This document shows positions 1 through 7,831 of a DNA stretch of 64,000 nt, one piece after another. Numbering within the stretch: position 1 is the first letter of the stretch; the number at the start of each line of letters is the position of its first letter. Both the position numbers and the translations under genes were made by a program. Where the stretch lies: assembly GCF_018531375.1 (NCBI RefSeq), contig NZ_JAHBOH010000001.1, positions 2,232,001 to 2,296,000 on the forward strand, read 5' to 3'. This DNA comes from Cellulomonas fulva (GTDB taxonomy: Bacteria > Actinomycetota > Actinomycetes > Actinomycetales > Cellulomonadaceae). A model generated the notes under the pieces. The model made no database searches. It saw only the letters and a list, made by a program, of their open reading frames with translations, and had not been told where the DNA came from.

Positions 1-214
1 GGCGGGCGTCGTCGGCCTCGTCGGCGGGCCCGCGTGGCTGCGGCTCGGCCTGCTGGCGCCGGCCGGGTACGCCGCGATCCTCGGCGTCGCCACGGTGTCC
101 GAGGGGCGCTCGCTCGACGCCCGTGCCCGGGCCTGGTTCCCGGCGGTCGTCGCGACCATGCACGTGTCCTGGGGGGCCGGCTTCCTGGCCGGCGTCCGGC
201 GCGAGCGCGGCTGA
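1..214 (+). CDS. C-terminal end of a membrane-linked glycosyltransferase-like protein (partial)
   Basis: An open frame enters from the left edge and ends at TGA 212-214, leaving 70 residues. It has two hydrophobic stretches, one around LRLGLLAPAGYAAIL and one ending in a motif close to MHVSWGAGFLAG, followed by a short basic tail. This tail resembles the end of family 2 glycosyltransferases with C-terminal membrane helices (ExoA-like), which suits the neighbouring polysaccharide genes. It converges on the next gene with 55 bases between stops. The catalytic domain is outside the window, so the family call rests only on the tail and on context. Confidence 0.5.
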   Translation, partial: AGVVGLVGGPAWLRLGLLAPAGYAAILGVATVSEGRSLDARARAWFPAVVATMHVSWGAGFLAGVRRERG

Positions 215-269
215 CGGCACCGGAGCGCGCGAGCCGACGGCACGGCACGGGCAGGCCGCTGCGGCGTCC

Positions 270-1397
270 TCAGGCCTTGCGGGACCGCGGTGGGCCCGCG
301 GAGACCCACGCCTCGAGCGTCGCGACGAAGCGCTGCGCGTCGACGGTCCAGTCGAACTCCGACTGCGCGGTCTCGCGGCCGGCGGCGGCCATCCGCGTGC
401 GCAGCTCCTCGTCCTCGACCAGCCGGCGCACCTCCCCGGCGACCGCGGACGCGTCGTCGAACGGGACCACCACACCCGCGTCGGCGCGCTCGACGAGCTC
501 GCGCGACGCGGGGTTGGGCGTCGTGACGACCGCGACCCCGTGCGCCATGTACTCCATGACCTTGGTGGGGCGCGAGTGGGCGTAGTTGGGCTCGTCGCGC
601 AGCAGCGAGAGCCCGACGAGCGCGCCGTCGATCAGGTGCAGCGCCTCGTCGTTCGGGACGAACCCGCGCCAGGTCAGCGTCCCCGCGCCGCGCGCGGCCT
701 CGAGCGCCGGGCGCACGTCGTCGTCGGCCGGGCCGATGACCTCGAGCACCGTGCCGTCGGGCAGCAGCCGGGGCAGGTCCAGGAGCACGCGGGCGCCGCG
801 GGCCGTGGTGACGCGGCCGAGGTAGACGACCCGGAGGTTGCCGGCCTCGTCGGGCACGGTCGTCCCGACGACCTGGGCCGGGACCACCACCGAGTTCGGC
901 ACGACCGGGTGGGGCCGGGTGAACCGGTCCGCGTACGCGTGCTCGGCGAGCGTGAGGCGCAGGTTCCGCTCCGCCCAGCGCTCGACGCGGCGTGCACCCG
1001 TGCGGGCGAGCCCGCGCAGCGGCCGGGGGACCCACGCGCGCATCCCGACCGCCGCGGCGGTGTCCTCGTGCACGTCCCACACGACGACCGTGCGGCGCAG
1101 CGGGGTCCGGCCCATGACCGCGAGCAGGAGGTCGGGGTCGTGGAGCAGGACCAGGTCGTGCTCGGGCGCGAGCCGGGCGAGCGTCCGCCGCGCGGCGAGC
1201 ACGGCACCGAGCCGGTTGCGGCCGGCGGCGCGGGGCAGGTCGACGGGCCGGACGCCCTCGGGCGGTTGCCGGTCGTAGGCCGTGAACGGAGCCGCGTAGG
1301 TGACCTGGTGACCGGCGTCGAGCAGCGCGGCGATCTGCCGGAAACGGATGCGTGCGTCCTGCGGGTCGTGGACGACGGTGCTCACCAGGACGCGCAC
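270..1397 (-). CDS. Glycosyltransferase family 4
   Basis: This 375-residue protein begins with MRVLVSTVVHDPQDARI, typical of the N-terminal Rossmann half of GT-B enzymes. The C-terminal half holds the GT4 nucleotide-sugar motif SRPTKVMEYMAHG, with the key glutamate near residue 282. It should transfer a sugar from an activated donor to a growing polysaccharide on the cytoplasmic face of the membrane. It is the last gene of a minus-strand run (dehydrogenase, exporter permease, exporter ATPase, this gene), lying 3 bases after the ATPase stop. Donor and acceptor cannot be read from the sequence. Confidence 0.88.
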   Translation of the reverse strand: MRVLVSTVVHDPQDARIRFRQIAALLDAGHQVTYAAPFTAYDRQPPEGVRPVDLPRAAGRNRLGAVLAARRTLARLAPEHDLVLLHDPDLLLAVMGRTPLRRTVVVWDVHEDTAAAVGMRAWVPRPLRGLARTGARRVERWAERNLRLTLAEHAYADRFTRPHPVVPNSVVVPAQVVGTTVPDEAGNLRVVYLGRVTTARGARVLLDLPRLLPDGTVLEVIGPADDDVRPALEAARGAGTLTWRGFVPNDEALHLIDGALVGLSLLRDEPNYAHSRPTKVMEYMAHGVAVVTTPNPASRELVERADAGVVVPFDDASAVAGEVRRLVEDEELRTRMAAAGRETAQSEFDWTVDAQRFVATLEAWVSAGPPRSRKA

Positions 1398-1400
1398 GCG

Positions 1401-2267
1401 CTACCTCTTCAGCGACTTGGCGTAGGCGGCGACGACCTCGTCGGACGGGCCGTCCATGACGAGCACGCCCTTCTCGATCCACACCGCGCGGTCGCACATC
1501 TGCGTGATCGCCTTGTTCGAGTGGCTGACCAGGAAGACCGTGCCGGCGTGCTCCTTGACCTCGCGGATCTTCGCGGAGCTGCGCGCGCGGAACTCCGCGT
1601 CGCCCGTGGCCAGGGCCTCGTCGATCATCAGGACGTCCGGGATGGCCGCGGTCGAGATCGCGAACCGCAGGCGCGCCGCCATGCCCGACGAGTACGCCTT
1701 CATCGGCATGTAGACGAAGTCGCCGATGCCCGCGAACTCGACGATCTCCTCGAACCGCGCGCGGACCTGGTCCGGCGTCAGACCGAGCGCGAGGCCGCCG
1801 AGCATGATGTTGCGCTCGCCGGAGAGCTGGCCCATGAGTGCGGCGTTGACGCCGAGCAGCGAGCTGGTGCCGCGGACGTAGACCGTGCCCTGCGAGGGCG
1901 GGATGAGGCCGGCGATGGCGCGCAGGAGCGTGCTCTTGCCCGCCCCGTTGCGGCCGACGATCCCGATCGACTCGCCGTGGTGCGCGACGAAGGAGACCCC
2001 GCGCACGGCGTGCACCTCGGTGGTGCCGACGTGCTGCCCGCCACGGTTGAGCAGGCGCCGCACGCGCCCCGGCGCGGGGCCGTCCGTCACGGCCTGGCGC
2101 TTGCCGGAGCCGATGATGCGGTAGCGGATGTGCAGGTCGTCGACGATCAGCGACGGCGGCCCGATGGTGGCGTCGTCGTGCGCGACGGGCTCCGGGCCGC
2201 CGGGCACGTCGGTGTCGTCCGCCTCGAAGTCGATCTCGTCGAACGCGCGAGGGTCAGTCCCGGCCAT
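1401..2267 (-). CDS. wzt: Polysaccharide ABC exporter, ATP-binding subunit (Wzt/TagH type)
   Basis: This 288-residue ATPase has Walker A GRNGAGKST with its lysine at residue 111, a signature region YSSGMAARLRFA near residue 190 and Walker B DVLMIDEAL near residue 213. The altered signature (SSGM instead of LSGGQ) is usual in Wzt and TagH exporters of O-antigen, teichoic acid and capsule-like polymers. The roughly 75 residues before the ATPase core are also typical. There is no C-terminal carbohydrate-binding extension, so export probably does not depend on recognising a terminal cap. Its start overlaps the end of the permease gene by 14 bases behind a GGAGGAG ribosome site, implying translational coupling. 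Confidence 0.93.
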   Translation of the reverse strand: MAGTDPRAFDEIDFEADDTDVPGGPEPVAHDDATIGPPSLIVDDLHIRYRIIGSGKRQAVTDGPAPGRVRRLLNRGGQHVGTTEVHAVRGVSFVAHHGESIGIVGRNGAGKSTLLRAIAGLIPPSQGTVYVRGTSSLLGVNAALMGQLSGERNIMLGGLALGLTPDQVRARFEEIVEFAGIGDFVYMPMKAYSSGMAARLRFAISTAAIPDVLMIDEALATGDAEFRARSSAKIREVKEHAGTVFLVSHSNKAITQMCDRAVWIEKGVLVMDGPSDEVVAAYAKSLKR

Positions 2268-3150
2268 AGCGCTCCTCCGCCTGCCAGAAGAGCACGAAGC
2301 CGACCACCAGGAACACCACGGCCCAGCCCGCGCCCCACCACCACAGGCTGGCCTGCACGGGCGTCTCCTCCAGCAGGCAGGACCGGACCAGCTGCAGGTA
2401 GATCGCGACCGGCTGGTACTGCAGGATCAGCCCGGCGACGCCACCGCTGGTGTAGTGGTCGATCGAGTAGAACACGCCCGAGAAGTAGCGCAGGAGCCGC
2501 GTCCCGACGGGGATGAGGTTGCGCAGGTCACGGGCCGACGCCACGATCCGCGCGGCCAGCAGCGCGCAGCCGGTGTTGAACACCGTGATGACGATGATGG
2601 CGGGCACCAGCATCAGCCAGCTCCACGTCACGGGCTCGCCGCTGAGCAGCACGATCACGACCATCACGCCGAGGGCGGGCAGCAGGGCGATGAGCTCCGC
2701 GACCGCGACCGACAGGGGCAGCAGCGCGCGCGGGAAGTGCAGCGCGCGCACCACCGACAGGTTGCTGGTGATCGCGGTGGAGCCCGCCGTGATGGCGCTC
2801 GAGATGTGGCTGAAGATGAAGATGCCGATGGTGAGGAACGCGACGTAGTTGTCGGTGCCACCCCGGGTGTCGAGCAGCACGCCGAACACCAGAAAGTACG
2901 TGCCCGCCAGCAGCAGCGGGTTGAGGACCGACCACACCTGGCCCAGGTAGTTGTCGGTGTTGCGGGTGTAGGCGCGGCCCGACGCGAGCGTCCACAGGAA
3001 GTGCCGGCGCTGCCAGATGTCCCGCAGGTACTGGCCGAGCGGCGGACGGGCCCCGATGCGGTGCAGCCCGTGCCGCGCGGCGAGGGCCGGGGCGTCGAGC
3101 TCGCTGTCGGGGACCTCCGGCGCGGGCGGCTCCGTGGACGTGCGGCGCAT
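2254..3150 (-). CDS. wzm: Polysaccharide ABC exporter, membrane subunit (Wzm/TagG type)
   Basis: The 298-residue protein has a roughly 60-residue cytoplasmic N-terminus and then about six hydrophobic helices. It contains motifs usual in ABC-2 polysaccharide permeases, such as NYLGQVWSVLNPLL near the first helix. It should pair with the ATPase just downstream to move a lipid-linked polymer across the membrane. The start ATG at 3148-3150 lies 2 bases after the dehydrogenase stop. The reading frame stays open far upstream, but that part overlaps real genes and was discarded. The frame ends inside the ATPase gene. Confidence 0.92.
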   Translation of the reverse strand: MRRTSTEPPAPEVPDSELDAPALAARHGLHRIGARPPLGQYLRDIWQRRHFLWTLASGRAYTRNTDNYLGQVWSVLNPLLLAGTYFLVFGVLLDTRGGTDNYVAFLTIGIFIFSHISSAITAGSTAITSNLSVVRALHFPRALLPLSVAVAELIALLPALGVMVVIVLLSGEPVTWSWLMLVPAIIVITVFNTGCALLAARIVASARDLRNLIPVGTRLLRYFSGVFYSIDHYTSGGVAGLILQYQPVAIYLQLVRSCLLEETPVQASLWWWGAGWAVVFLVVGFVLFWQAEERYGRD

Positions 3151-3152
3151 CC

Positions 3153-4412
3153 TCACAGGCGGTGCGCTCGCGGGTCGGTCGTGGCGCCCTTGGTGTCGAG
3201 CAGGCGCCGCGAGGCCGCGACGATCGCGTCCACGTCGTAGCTCTTGTGGTTCTGCACCAGGATCACGAGGTCGGCCTCGGCGATCGCGGTGTCGAGGTCC
3301 GCCTCGCGCTCGAGCGTGCGGCTGCCCACGCGCCAGCTGCTCACGGCCGGGTCGTGGAACCGCACGTCGGCGCCCAGGAGGCCCAGCTGCTTGGCGAGGG
3401 GGACGGCGGGCGACTCGCGCTGGTCGGCGATGTCCGGCTTGTAGGTCACCCCGAGCAGCAGCACGCGCGAGCCGTTGATCGCCTGGCCGGCCTCGTTCAG
3501 CAGGTCCTGCGCGCGGCGTGCCACGTACGTCGGCATCGTGGAGTTGATCTCCTGGGCGAGCTCGACGAACCGGAACGGGTAGCCGAGGCGGCTGCGCACG
3601 CTGTAGCTCAGGTAGTTCGGGTCGATCGGGATGCAGTGCCCGCCGACGCCAGGACCGGGGTAGAACGCCTGGAAGCCGAACGGCTTGGTCTTCGCGAGCT
3701 CGATGACGTCCCACAGGTCGACGCCGAGCTCGTGGGAGAACCGCGCCATCTCGTTCACCAGCGCGATGTTGATGTGCCGGTAGGTGTTCTCGAGGAGCTT
3801 GGCCATCTCGGCCTCGCGGGTGCCCTTGGCGGGGACCACGCGGTCGACGAACCGGCCGTAGAACTCCGCGGCCCGGCGCGTGGACTCCTCGTCGATCCCC
3901 CCCACCACCTTGGGGGTGTTCTTCATCCCGTAGACCGGGTTCCCCGGGTCGATGCGCTCGGGGGAGAAGGCGAGGTGGAAGTCCGTGCCGGCAGCGAGCC
4001 CGCTCTCCGCGAGCATCGGCAGCAGGACCTCCTCGGTGGTGCCGGGGTACGTCGTCGACTCGAGCACGACGAGCGCGCCCGGCCGCATCGCGGGTGTCAC
4101 GGTGCGCGTCGCGGCGAGCACCGCGCCCAGGTCGGGTCCGCCGTCCTCGGCGAGCGGCGTGGGCACGCAGATCACGTACGTGGACGCGCCGACGATCTGC
4201 TCGGTGTCGGTGGTCGCCCGGAACCCGGCGGCGAGCATCTGCGCGATGTCGTCGGCGGACAGGTCGTCCACGTGCGAGCGTCCGGCGTTCAGGCCGTCGA
4301 CGACGGCGTCGCTCACGTCGAACCCGACGACCGAGAGTCCCGATCGTGCGGCTTCCTGGGCGAGCGGCAGGCCTACGTAACCGAGACCGATGATGACGAC
4401 GTCGATGGACAC
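3153..4412 (-). CDS. UDP-HexNAc 6-dehydrogenase (UDP-ManNAc/UDP-GlcNAc dehydrogenase family)
   Basis: It oxidises C6 of a UDP-N-acetylhexosamine to the uronic acid with NAD. Seen in the protein: the Rossmann motif IIGLGYVGLPLA at the N-terminus, FSPERIDPGN in the middle, and the catalytic segment GVGGHCIPIDP with cysteine 260. FSPERIDPGN points to the WecC/WbpA group rather than to UDP-glucose dehydrogenases. The 2-epimerase wecB nearby makes UDP-ManNAc, so UDP-ManNAcA is the likely product, although UDP-GlcNAcA is possible. I chose GTG at 4410-4412 (419 residues) because GGGAG lies 8 bases upstream. An ATG five codons earlier and a longer frame lack a convincing ribosome site. Confidence 0.9.
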   Translation of the reverse strand: MSIDVVIIGLGYVGLPLAQEAARSGLSVVGFDVSDAVVDGLNAGRSHVDDLSADDIAQMLAAGFRATTDTEQIVGASTYVICVPTPLAEDGGPDLGAVLAATRTVTPAMRPGALVVLESTTYPGTTEEVLLPMLAESGLAAGTDFHLAFSPERIDPGNPVYGMKNTPKVVGGIDEESTRRAAEFYGRFVDRVVPAKGTREAEMAKLLENTYRHINIALVNEMARFSHELGVDLWDVIELAKTKPFGFQAFYPGPGVGGHCIPIDPNYLSYSVRSRLGYPFRFVELAQEINSTMPTYVARRAQDLLNEAGQAINGSRVLLLGVTYKPDIADQRESPAVPLAKQLGLLGADVRFHDPAVSSWRVGSRTLEREADLDTAIAEADLVILVQNHKSYDVDAIVAASRRLLDTKGATTDPRAHRL

Positions 4413-4548
4413 GAACGTGACTCCCATGGGCGGAGGTGAACCGCGCGGCAGCATATCGCGCGCGGGCTCCGCATCTTCTGCGACGAGGGGCCCCCACCAC
4501 AACCTGACGCGCCCCGTGGGACGGGGTGACTCGTCCCGTCCCGGGCGG

Positions 4549-4581
4549 GTCGTGTGCCGGTCGTGTGCGCGTCGTGTGCTC
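4549..4581. repeat. Three tandem 11-base repeats
   Basis: Units GTCGTGTGCCG, GTCGTGTGCGC and GTCGTGTGCTC follow one another at 4549, 4560 and 4571. They lie in the 198-base gap between the end of the GT4 gene at 4611 and the start of the dehydrogenase, both on the minus strand. A small CCCCGT/ACGGGG hairpin (4512-4526) sits beside them. No function is assigned. Confidence 0.75.
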
Positions 4582-4610
4582 GTCGGGCCGACGCGTGCCG
4601 ACCGGCCGGG

Positions 4611-6503
4611 CTACAGGCCGCGGTACAGCGCCGCGTACTGGTCGGCCGCCCCGCGCCACGTCCGCTCGGCCAGCACCCAGGCGCGGCCCGCCGCACCGGC
4701 CCGCCGCCGGGCGTCGGGGTCCGTGACGTACGTCTCCAGCGCGTCGGCGAGCGCGGTCTCGTCGTCGGGCGTCGCGAACCCGCCCCACGCCGGCGTGACG
4801 ATCTCGCGCAGCGCGGGCAGGCCGCTCGCGACGACCGGCCGCCCGCTCGCGAGCGCCTCGAGCGGCTTGATAGGCGTCACGGCGCTGGTGACCGGCAGGT
4901 CGCGGCGGGGCACCGCGAAGACGTCGATCGCCGCGTGCCAGGCCGGGACCTCGGCGAACGGCACGCGTCCGGGCAGGTCCGCCGCGCCCGGCAGGAGCTC
5001 CTGCGCCAGCGCCCGCACGCCGGCGAGCGCCGGGCCGGAACCGACGACGAGCAGGCGCACCGGCAGCCCGCGCTCCCGCAGCAGGGCCACCGCGGCGACC
5101 AGCACGTCGACGCCCTCGTAGTCGTTGACCGTGGTGACGGTCCCCACGACGACCTCGTGGTCCCGCACGCCCAACCGGCCGCGCACCCGGCGGCCGTCGG
5201 CCACCGGGCCGACGAACCGGTCGTCGACCGCGTTCGGCACCACGTGGACGCGGTCGGCGGGCACGCCACGGGCGACCACGGCGTCGCGCATGCCCGCGGA
5301 GATCGTCACGACCGCGTCCGCCGCCAGCATGACCTCGGTCTCCCGCGCCCGGGCGCCCCGGTACAGGTCGGCCGCCGGGTCGCCCCCGCGGCTGCGCCAG
5401 GTCTCCTCGAGGAACCCGCGCACCTCGTAGACCACCGGGACCCCCAGGTCCGCGCCGACGCGCAGCGCGACGTCCGCGTTGAGGAACTTGCTGTGCGCGT
5501 GCAGGACGTCGGGGCGCAGCCGGCGGGCGAGCGCGGTCGTCGCGCGGACGTCCGCGGCCAGTCGCTCGTCGGCCCGGCGGGGGAGCGGGCGCGCGCCGAG
5601 CAGACGGTGGTAGGTCACCCCGTCGCGCTCGACGCGCTCGGGGGCGCCGAGGTGCCCGGCGGTGACGGGGAAGCCGAGACGCGTCGCGACGTGCACCGAC
5701 CCGCCCTGCTCGCCCCGCCCGCCCTGCTCGCCCTGCTGGGCCTGCCCGGCCTGCCCGGCCTGCGCGGCCTGCGCGGTGGCGATGCCGTGGGTGCGCGTGG
5801 TGTACCCCGCCTGGACCTCGGGGAGCGCGTTGGTGACCAGGTGCAGGACCCGCGCGGCCGGCCGGGCGGTGCGCGGCGCACCGTGCTGCGGCGCCCGTGC
5901 GGACAGCCGGCCGGGGGTCAGGACCGCGAGCTCGGCGGCCAGGTCGGCGTGCAGCCGGCGCTCGGCCGGGCTGCGGGAGTCCTCGAGGGCGGCGACCGCC
6001 TCGGTGAGGTGCCCCTCCTCCGCGGCGACGAGCGCGGCGACCCGCGCACGTCCGCGGGCGTCGGCGGGGACCTCGGCCAGCGCGCGCCGGGCGACGTCCG
6101 CCCGGTGCAGCGCGACCGCGGCGACCGCGGCGGCGCCCGCGTGCCGGCCGCCGTCGCGCACCGCGAGCCGGTCGAGCGCGTCGGCGGCGGCGGACGTCCG
6201 GCCGTCGGCGCCCAGGCACAGGGCGCCCAGCACGCCCGGCGTGCGGCCGACCGCGCCCGCGAGCCGGCGGCGGACCGGCGCGGGGAGCGCACGCAGCGCC
6301 CGGGTCGCGGCCACCGTGCGGTGCCGACCGAGGTGCGCCCGCGCCACGCTGAGCGCGGGCAGGACGTCGCGGGCGAGCCGGCCCAGCCGCGCGAGCGGTG
6401 CGGGTCCGGACGTACCGGACGCCGTCGCGGGCTCCGCCCCGGCCGCGCGGGGCTCGTCGGGGACCGGGTCGCTGGCAGGTGGCACGGCTCCCGAGTCTGG
6501 CAT
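4611..6503 (-). CDS. Glycosyltransferase family 4 with N-terminal helical domain
   Basis: The 630-residue protein has an alanine- and arginine-rich, probably alpha-helical N-terminal part of about 200 residues, then a GT-B fold. The acceptor half starts near ARVLHLVTNALP and includes GYTTRTHGIATA. The donor half contains IKPLEALASGRPVVASG. It resembles the GT4 gene at 13435-15447 in order and motifs, so the two are likely paralogues. Between THGIATA and VHVATRLGFPV is a low-complexity insert rich in A, Q and G that the paralogue lacks, encoded by tandem repeats. I start at ATG 6501-6503, with GGAG 10 bases upstream. It diverges from wecB. Confidence 0.85.
   Translation of the reverse strand: MPDSGAVPPASDPVPDEPRAAGAEPATASGTSGPAPLARLGRLARDVLPALSVARAHLGRHRTVAATRALRALPAPVRRRLAGAVGRTPGVLGALCLGADGRTSAAADALDRLAVRDGGRHAGAAAVAAVALHRADVARRALAEVPADARGRARVAALVAAEEGHLTEAVAALEDSRSPAERRLHADLAAELAVLTPGRLSARAPQHGAPRTARPAARVLHLVTNALPEVQAGYTTRTHGIATAQAAQAGQAGQAQQGEQGGRGEQGGSVHVATRLGFPVTAGHLGAPERVERDGVTYHRLLGARPLPRRADERLAADVRATTALARRLRPDVLHAHSKFLNADVALRVGADLGVPVVYEVRGFLEETWRSRGGDPAADLYRGARARETEVMLAADAVVTISAGMRDAVVARGVPADRVHVVPNAVDDRFVGPVADGRRVRGRLGVRDHEVVVGTVTTVNDYEGVDVLVAAVALLRERGLPVRLLVVGSGPALAGVRALAQELLPGAADLPGRVPFAEVPAWHAAIDVFAVPRRDLPVTSAVTPIKPLEALASGRPVVASGLPALREIVTPAWGGFATPDDETALADALETYVTDPDARRRAGAAGRAWVLAERTWRGAADQYAALYRGL
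5703..5776. repeat. In-frame tandem repeat inside the GT4 gene
   Basis: Five 9-base units of the form CCTGCNSGG run from 5732 to 5776, preceded by imperfect copies of a CGCCCTGCTCGCC unit. All lengths are multiples of three, so unit gain or loss would keep the frame and change only the Q/G/A-rich loop of the glycosyltransferase. Confidence 0.8.
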
Positions 6504-6652
6504 GATGCAGATGCTCCGGGCGCTCGCGCCCGGCGTGCGCCCGACGAACCCGCTCGCGCCTGCACGTGCACCTGCGCCCCGCACCCGCGTCGCGCAGGCG
6601 CATCCCGCAGCCGCACCGCGGACGTCGTGCCGGCTCGCCCCGCGGCACCGGC

Positions 6653-6678
6653 TGCGCACGCGACCTGCGTGCGCGACC
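6653..6678. repeat. Direct repeat in the divergent region before wecB
   Basis: TGCGCACGCGACC (6653-6665) is followed directly by TGCGTGCGCGACC (6666-6678) and then TGCGCGG. It lies in the 239-base divergent region between the GT4 gene (minus) and wecB (plus), about 65 bases before wecB. It could be a regulator site, but I found no clear promoter hexamers here. Confidence 0.4.
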
Positions 6679-6742
6679 TGCGCGGTCGGGCCGGCGCGAA
6701 GCCGTTGCGCCCCCGTTCCCGTCGTCGAGGAGACCCCTGCGG

Positions 6743-7831
6743 ATGTCCCACGCCGTGCTGCACGTCACCGGTGCCCGTCCCAACTTCCCCAAGGCCGCGC
6801 CCGTCGTCGCCGCGCTGCGTGCGCGCCAGGTCGAGCAGGTCCTGGTGCACACCGGTCAGCACTACGACGACAAGATGTCCGAGGTCTTCTTCCGGGACCT
6901 GCGCCTGCCGCGCCCCGACATCAACCTCGGCGTGGGCTCGGGCACGCAGGCGGGCCAGACCGCCGCGATCATGACCGCGCTCGAGACGGTCTTCCTCGAG
7001 CGCCGGCCCGCGATGGTCGTCGTCTACGGGGACGTGAACTCGACCGTGGCGGCGGCGCTCGTCGCGGCGAAGCTGCAGATCCCGATCGCGCACGTCGAGG
7101 CGGGTCTGCGCAGCTTCGACTGGACGATGCCGGAGGAGGTCAACCGGGTCGTCACCGACCGGCTCTCCGACGTCGTGCTCGCGACGAGCCCGGACGCGAT
7201 CGCGCACCTGGCGCACGAGGGCGTCCCGGCCGAGCGCATCCACCTCGTCGGGAACCCGATGATCGACACGCTGCTCGCGGCGCGCGACCGGTTCACCCCC
7301 GACGTGGTGGCCGCGCTGGGGCTGCCCGACGAGCCCTACGCGGTCGCCACGCTGCACCGGCCCGGCAACGTGGACGACCCGGCGGACGTCGCGGCGCTCG
7401 TCGCGGCCGTGCACGCCGTCGCGGACCAGGTGCGGGTCGTGCTGCCGCTGCACCCGCGTGGCCGCGGCCGGCTCGAGGACGCCGGGCTGCTCGACCACGC
7501 GGGCGTGTCCGTGACGGACCCGCTCGGCTACCTCGACTTCATGGGTCTCGTCGACGGCGCGCAGCTCGTCGTGACCGACTCGGGCGGGGTGCAGGAGGAG
7601 ACCACGGTCCTCGGCGTGCCGTGCCTCACGCTGCGACCCAACACCGAGCGCCCCGTCACCATCACGCACGGCACCAACCGCCTGGTCACGCGCGAGGCGC
7701 TGCCGCAGGCGGTCGCGGACGCGCTGGCCGCCGGCCGGCCGGCGGCGTGGCCGGTGCCGCCGCTGTGGGACGGGCACGCGGGCGAGCGCATCGCCGACGT
7801 CCTGGTCGCCGAGCTGCGGGCGCGCGGGTGA
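6743..7831 (+). CDS. wecB: UDP-N-acetylglucosamine 2-epimerase (non-hydrolysing)
   Basis: It interconverts UDP-GlcNAc and UDP-ManNAc, the precursor of ManNAc and ManNAcA units. The 362-residue length and the motifs fit the family: TGARPNFPK at the start, HTGQHYDDKMSEVFF, GDVNSTVA, HVEAGLRSFD with MPEEVNR, GNPMIDTL, LHRPGNVD, and DSGGVQEE followed by LRPNTERPVT. These segments supply the catalytic acids and the UDP-binding histidines of this GT-B-like fold. The ATG at 6743 has GAGGAGA 9 bases upstream. The gene leads a plus-strand run of glycosyltransferase and acyltransferase genes, and its stop overlaps the GTG of the next gene. Its product is the likely substrate of the dehydrogenase at 3153-4412. 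Confidence 0.96.
   Translation: MSHAVLHVTGARPNFPKAAPVVAALRARQVEQVLVHTGQHYDDKMSEVFFRDLRLPRPDINLGVGSGTQAGQTAAIMTALETVFLERRPAMVVVYGDVNSTVAAALVAAKLQIPIAHVEAGLRSFDWTMPEEVNRVVTDRLSDVVLATSPDAIAHLAHEGVPAERIHLVGNPMIDTLLAARDRFTPDVVAALGLPDEPYAVATLHRPGNVDDPADVAALVAAVHAVADQVRVVLPLHPRGRGRLEDAGLLDHAGVSVTDPLGYLDFMGLVDGAQLVVTDSGGVQEETTVLGVPCLTLRPNTERPVTITHGTNRLVTREALPQAVADALAAGRPAAWPVPPLWDGHAGERIADVLVAELRARG

Noticed and set aside
4413..4502. Longer N-terminus for the dehydrogenase (start at 4502 or ATG 4427)
   Set aside because: The extra residues lie before the usual start of the NAD-binding fold, and GTG 4412 has the best ribosome site.
2254..6852. One open frame of over 1500 codons on the minus strand
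   Set aside because: Only the last 298 codons look like a protein (the exporter permease). The rest is arginine- and alanine-rich and antiparallel or out of frame to the dehydrogenase and GT4 genes, a usual effect of very high GC.
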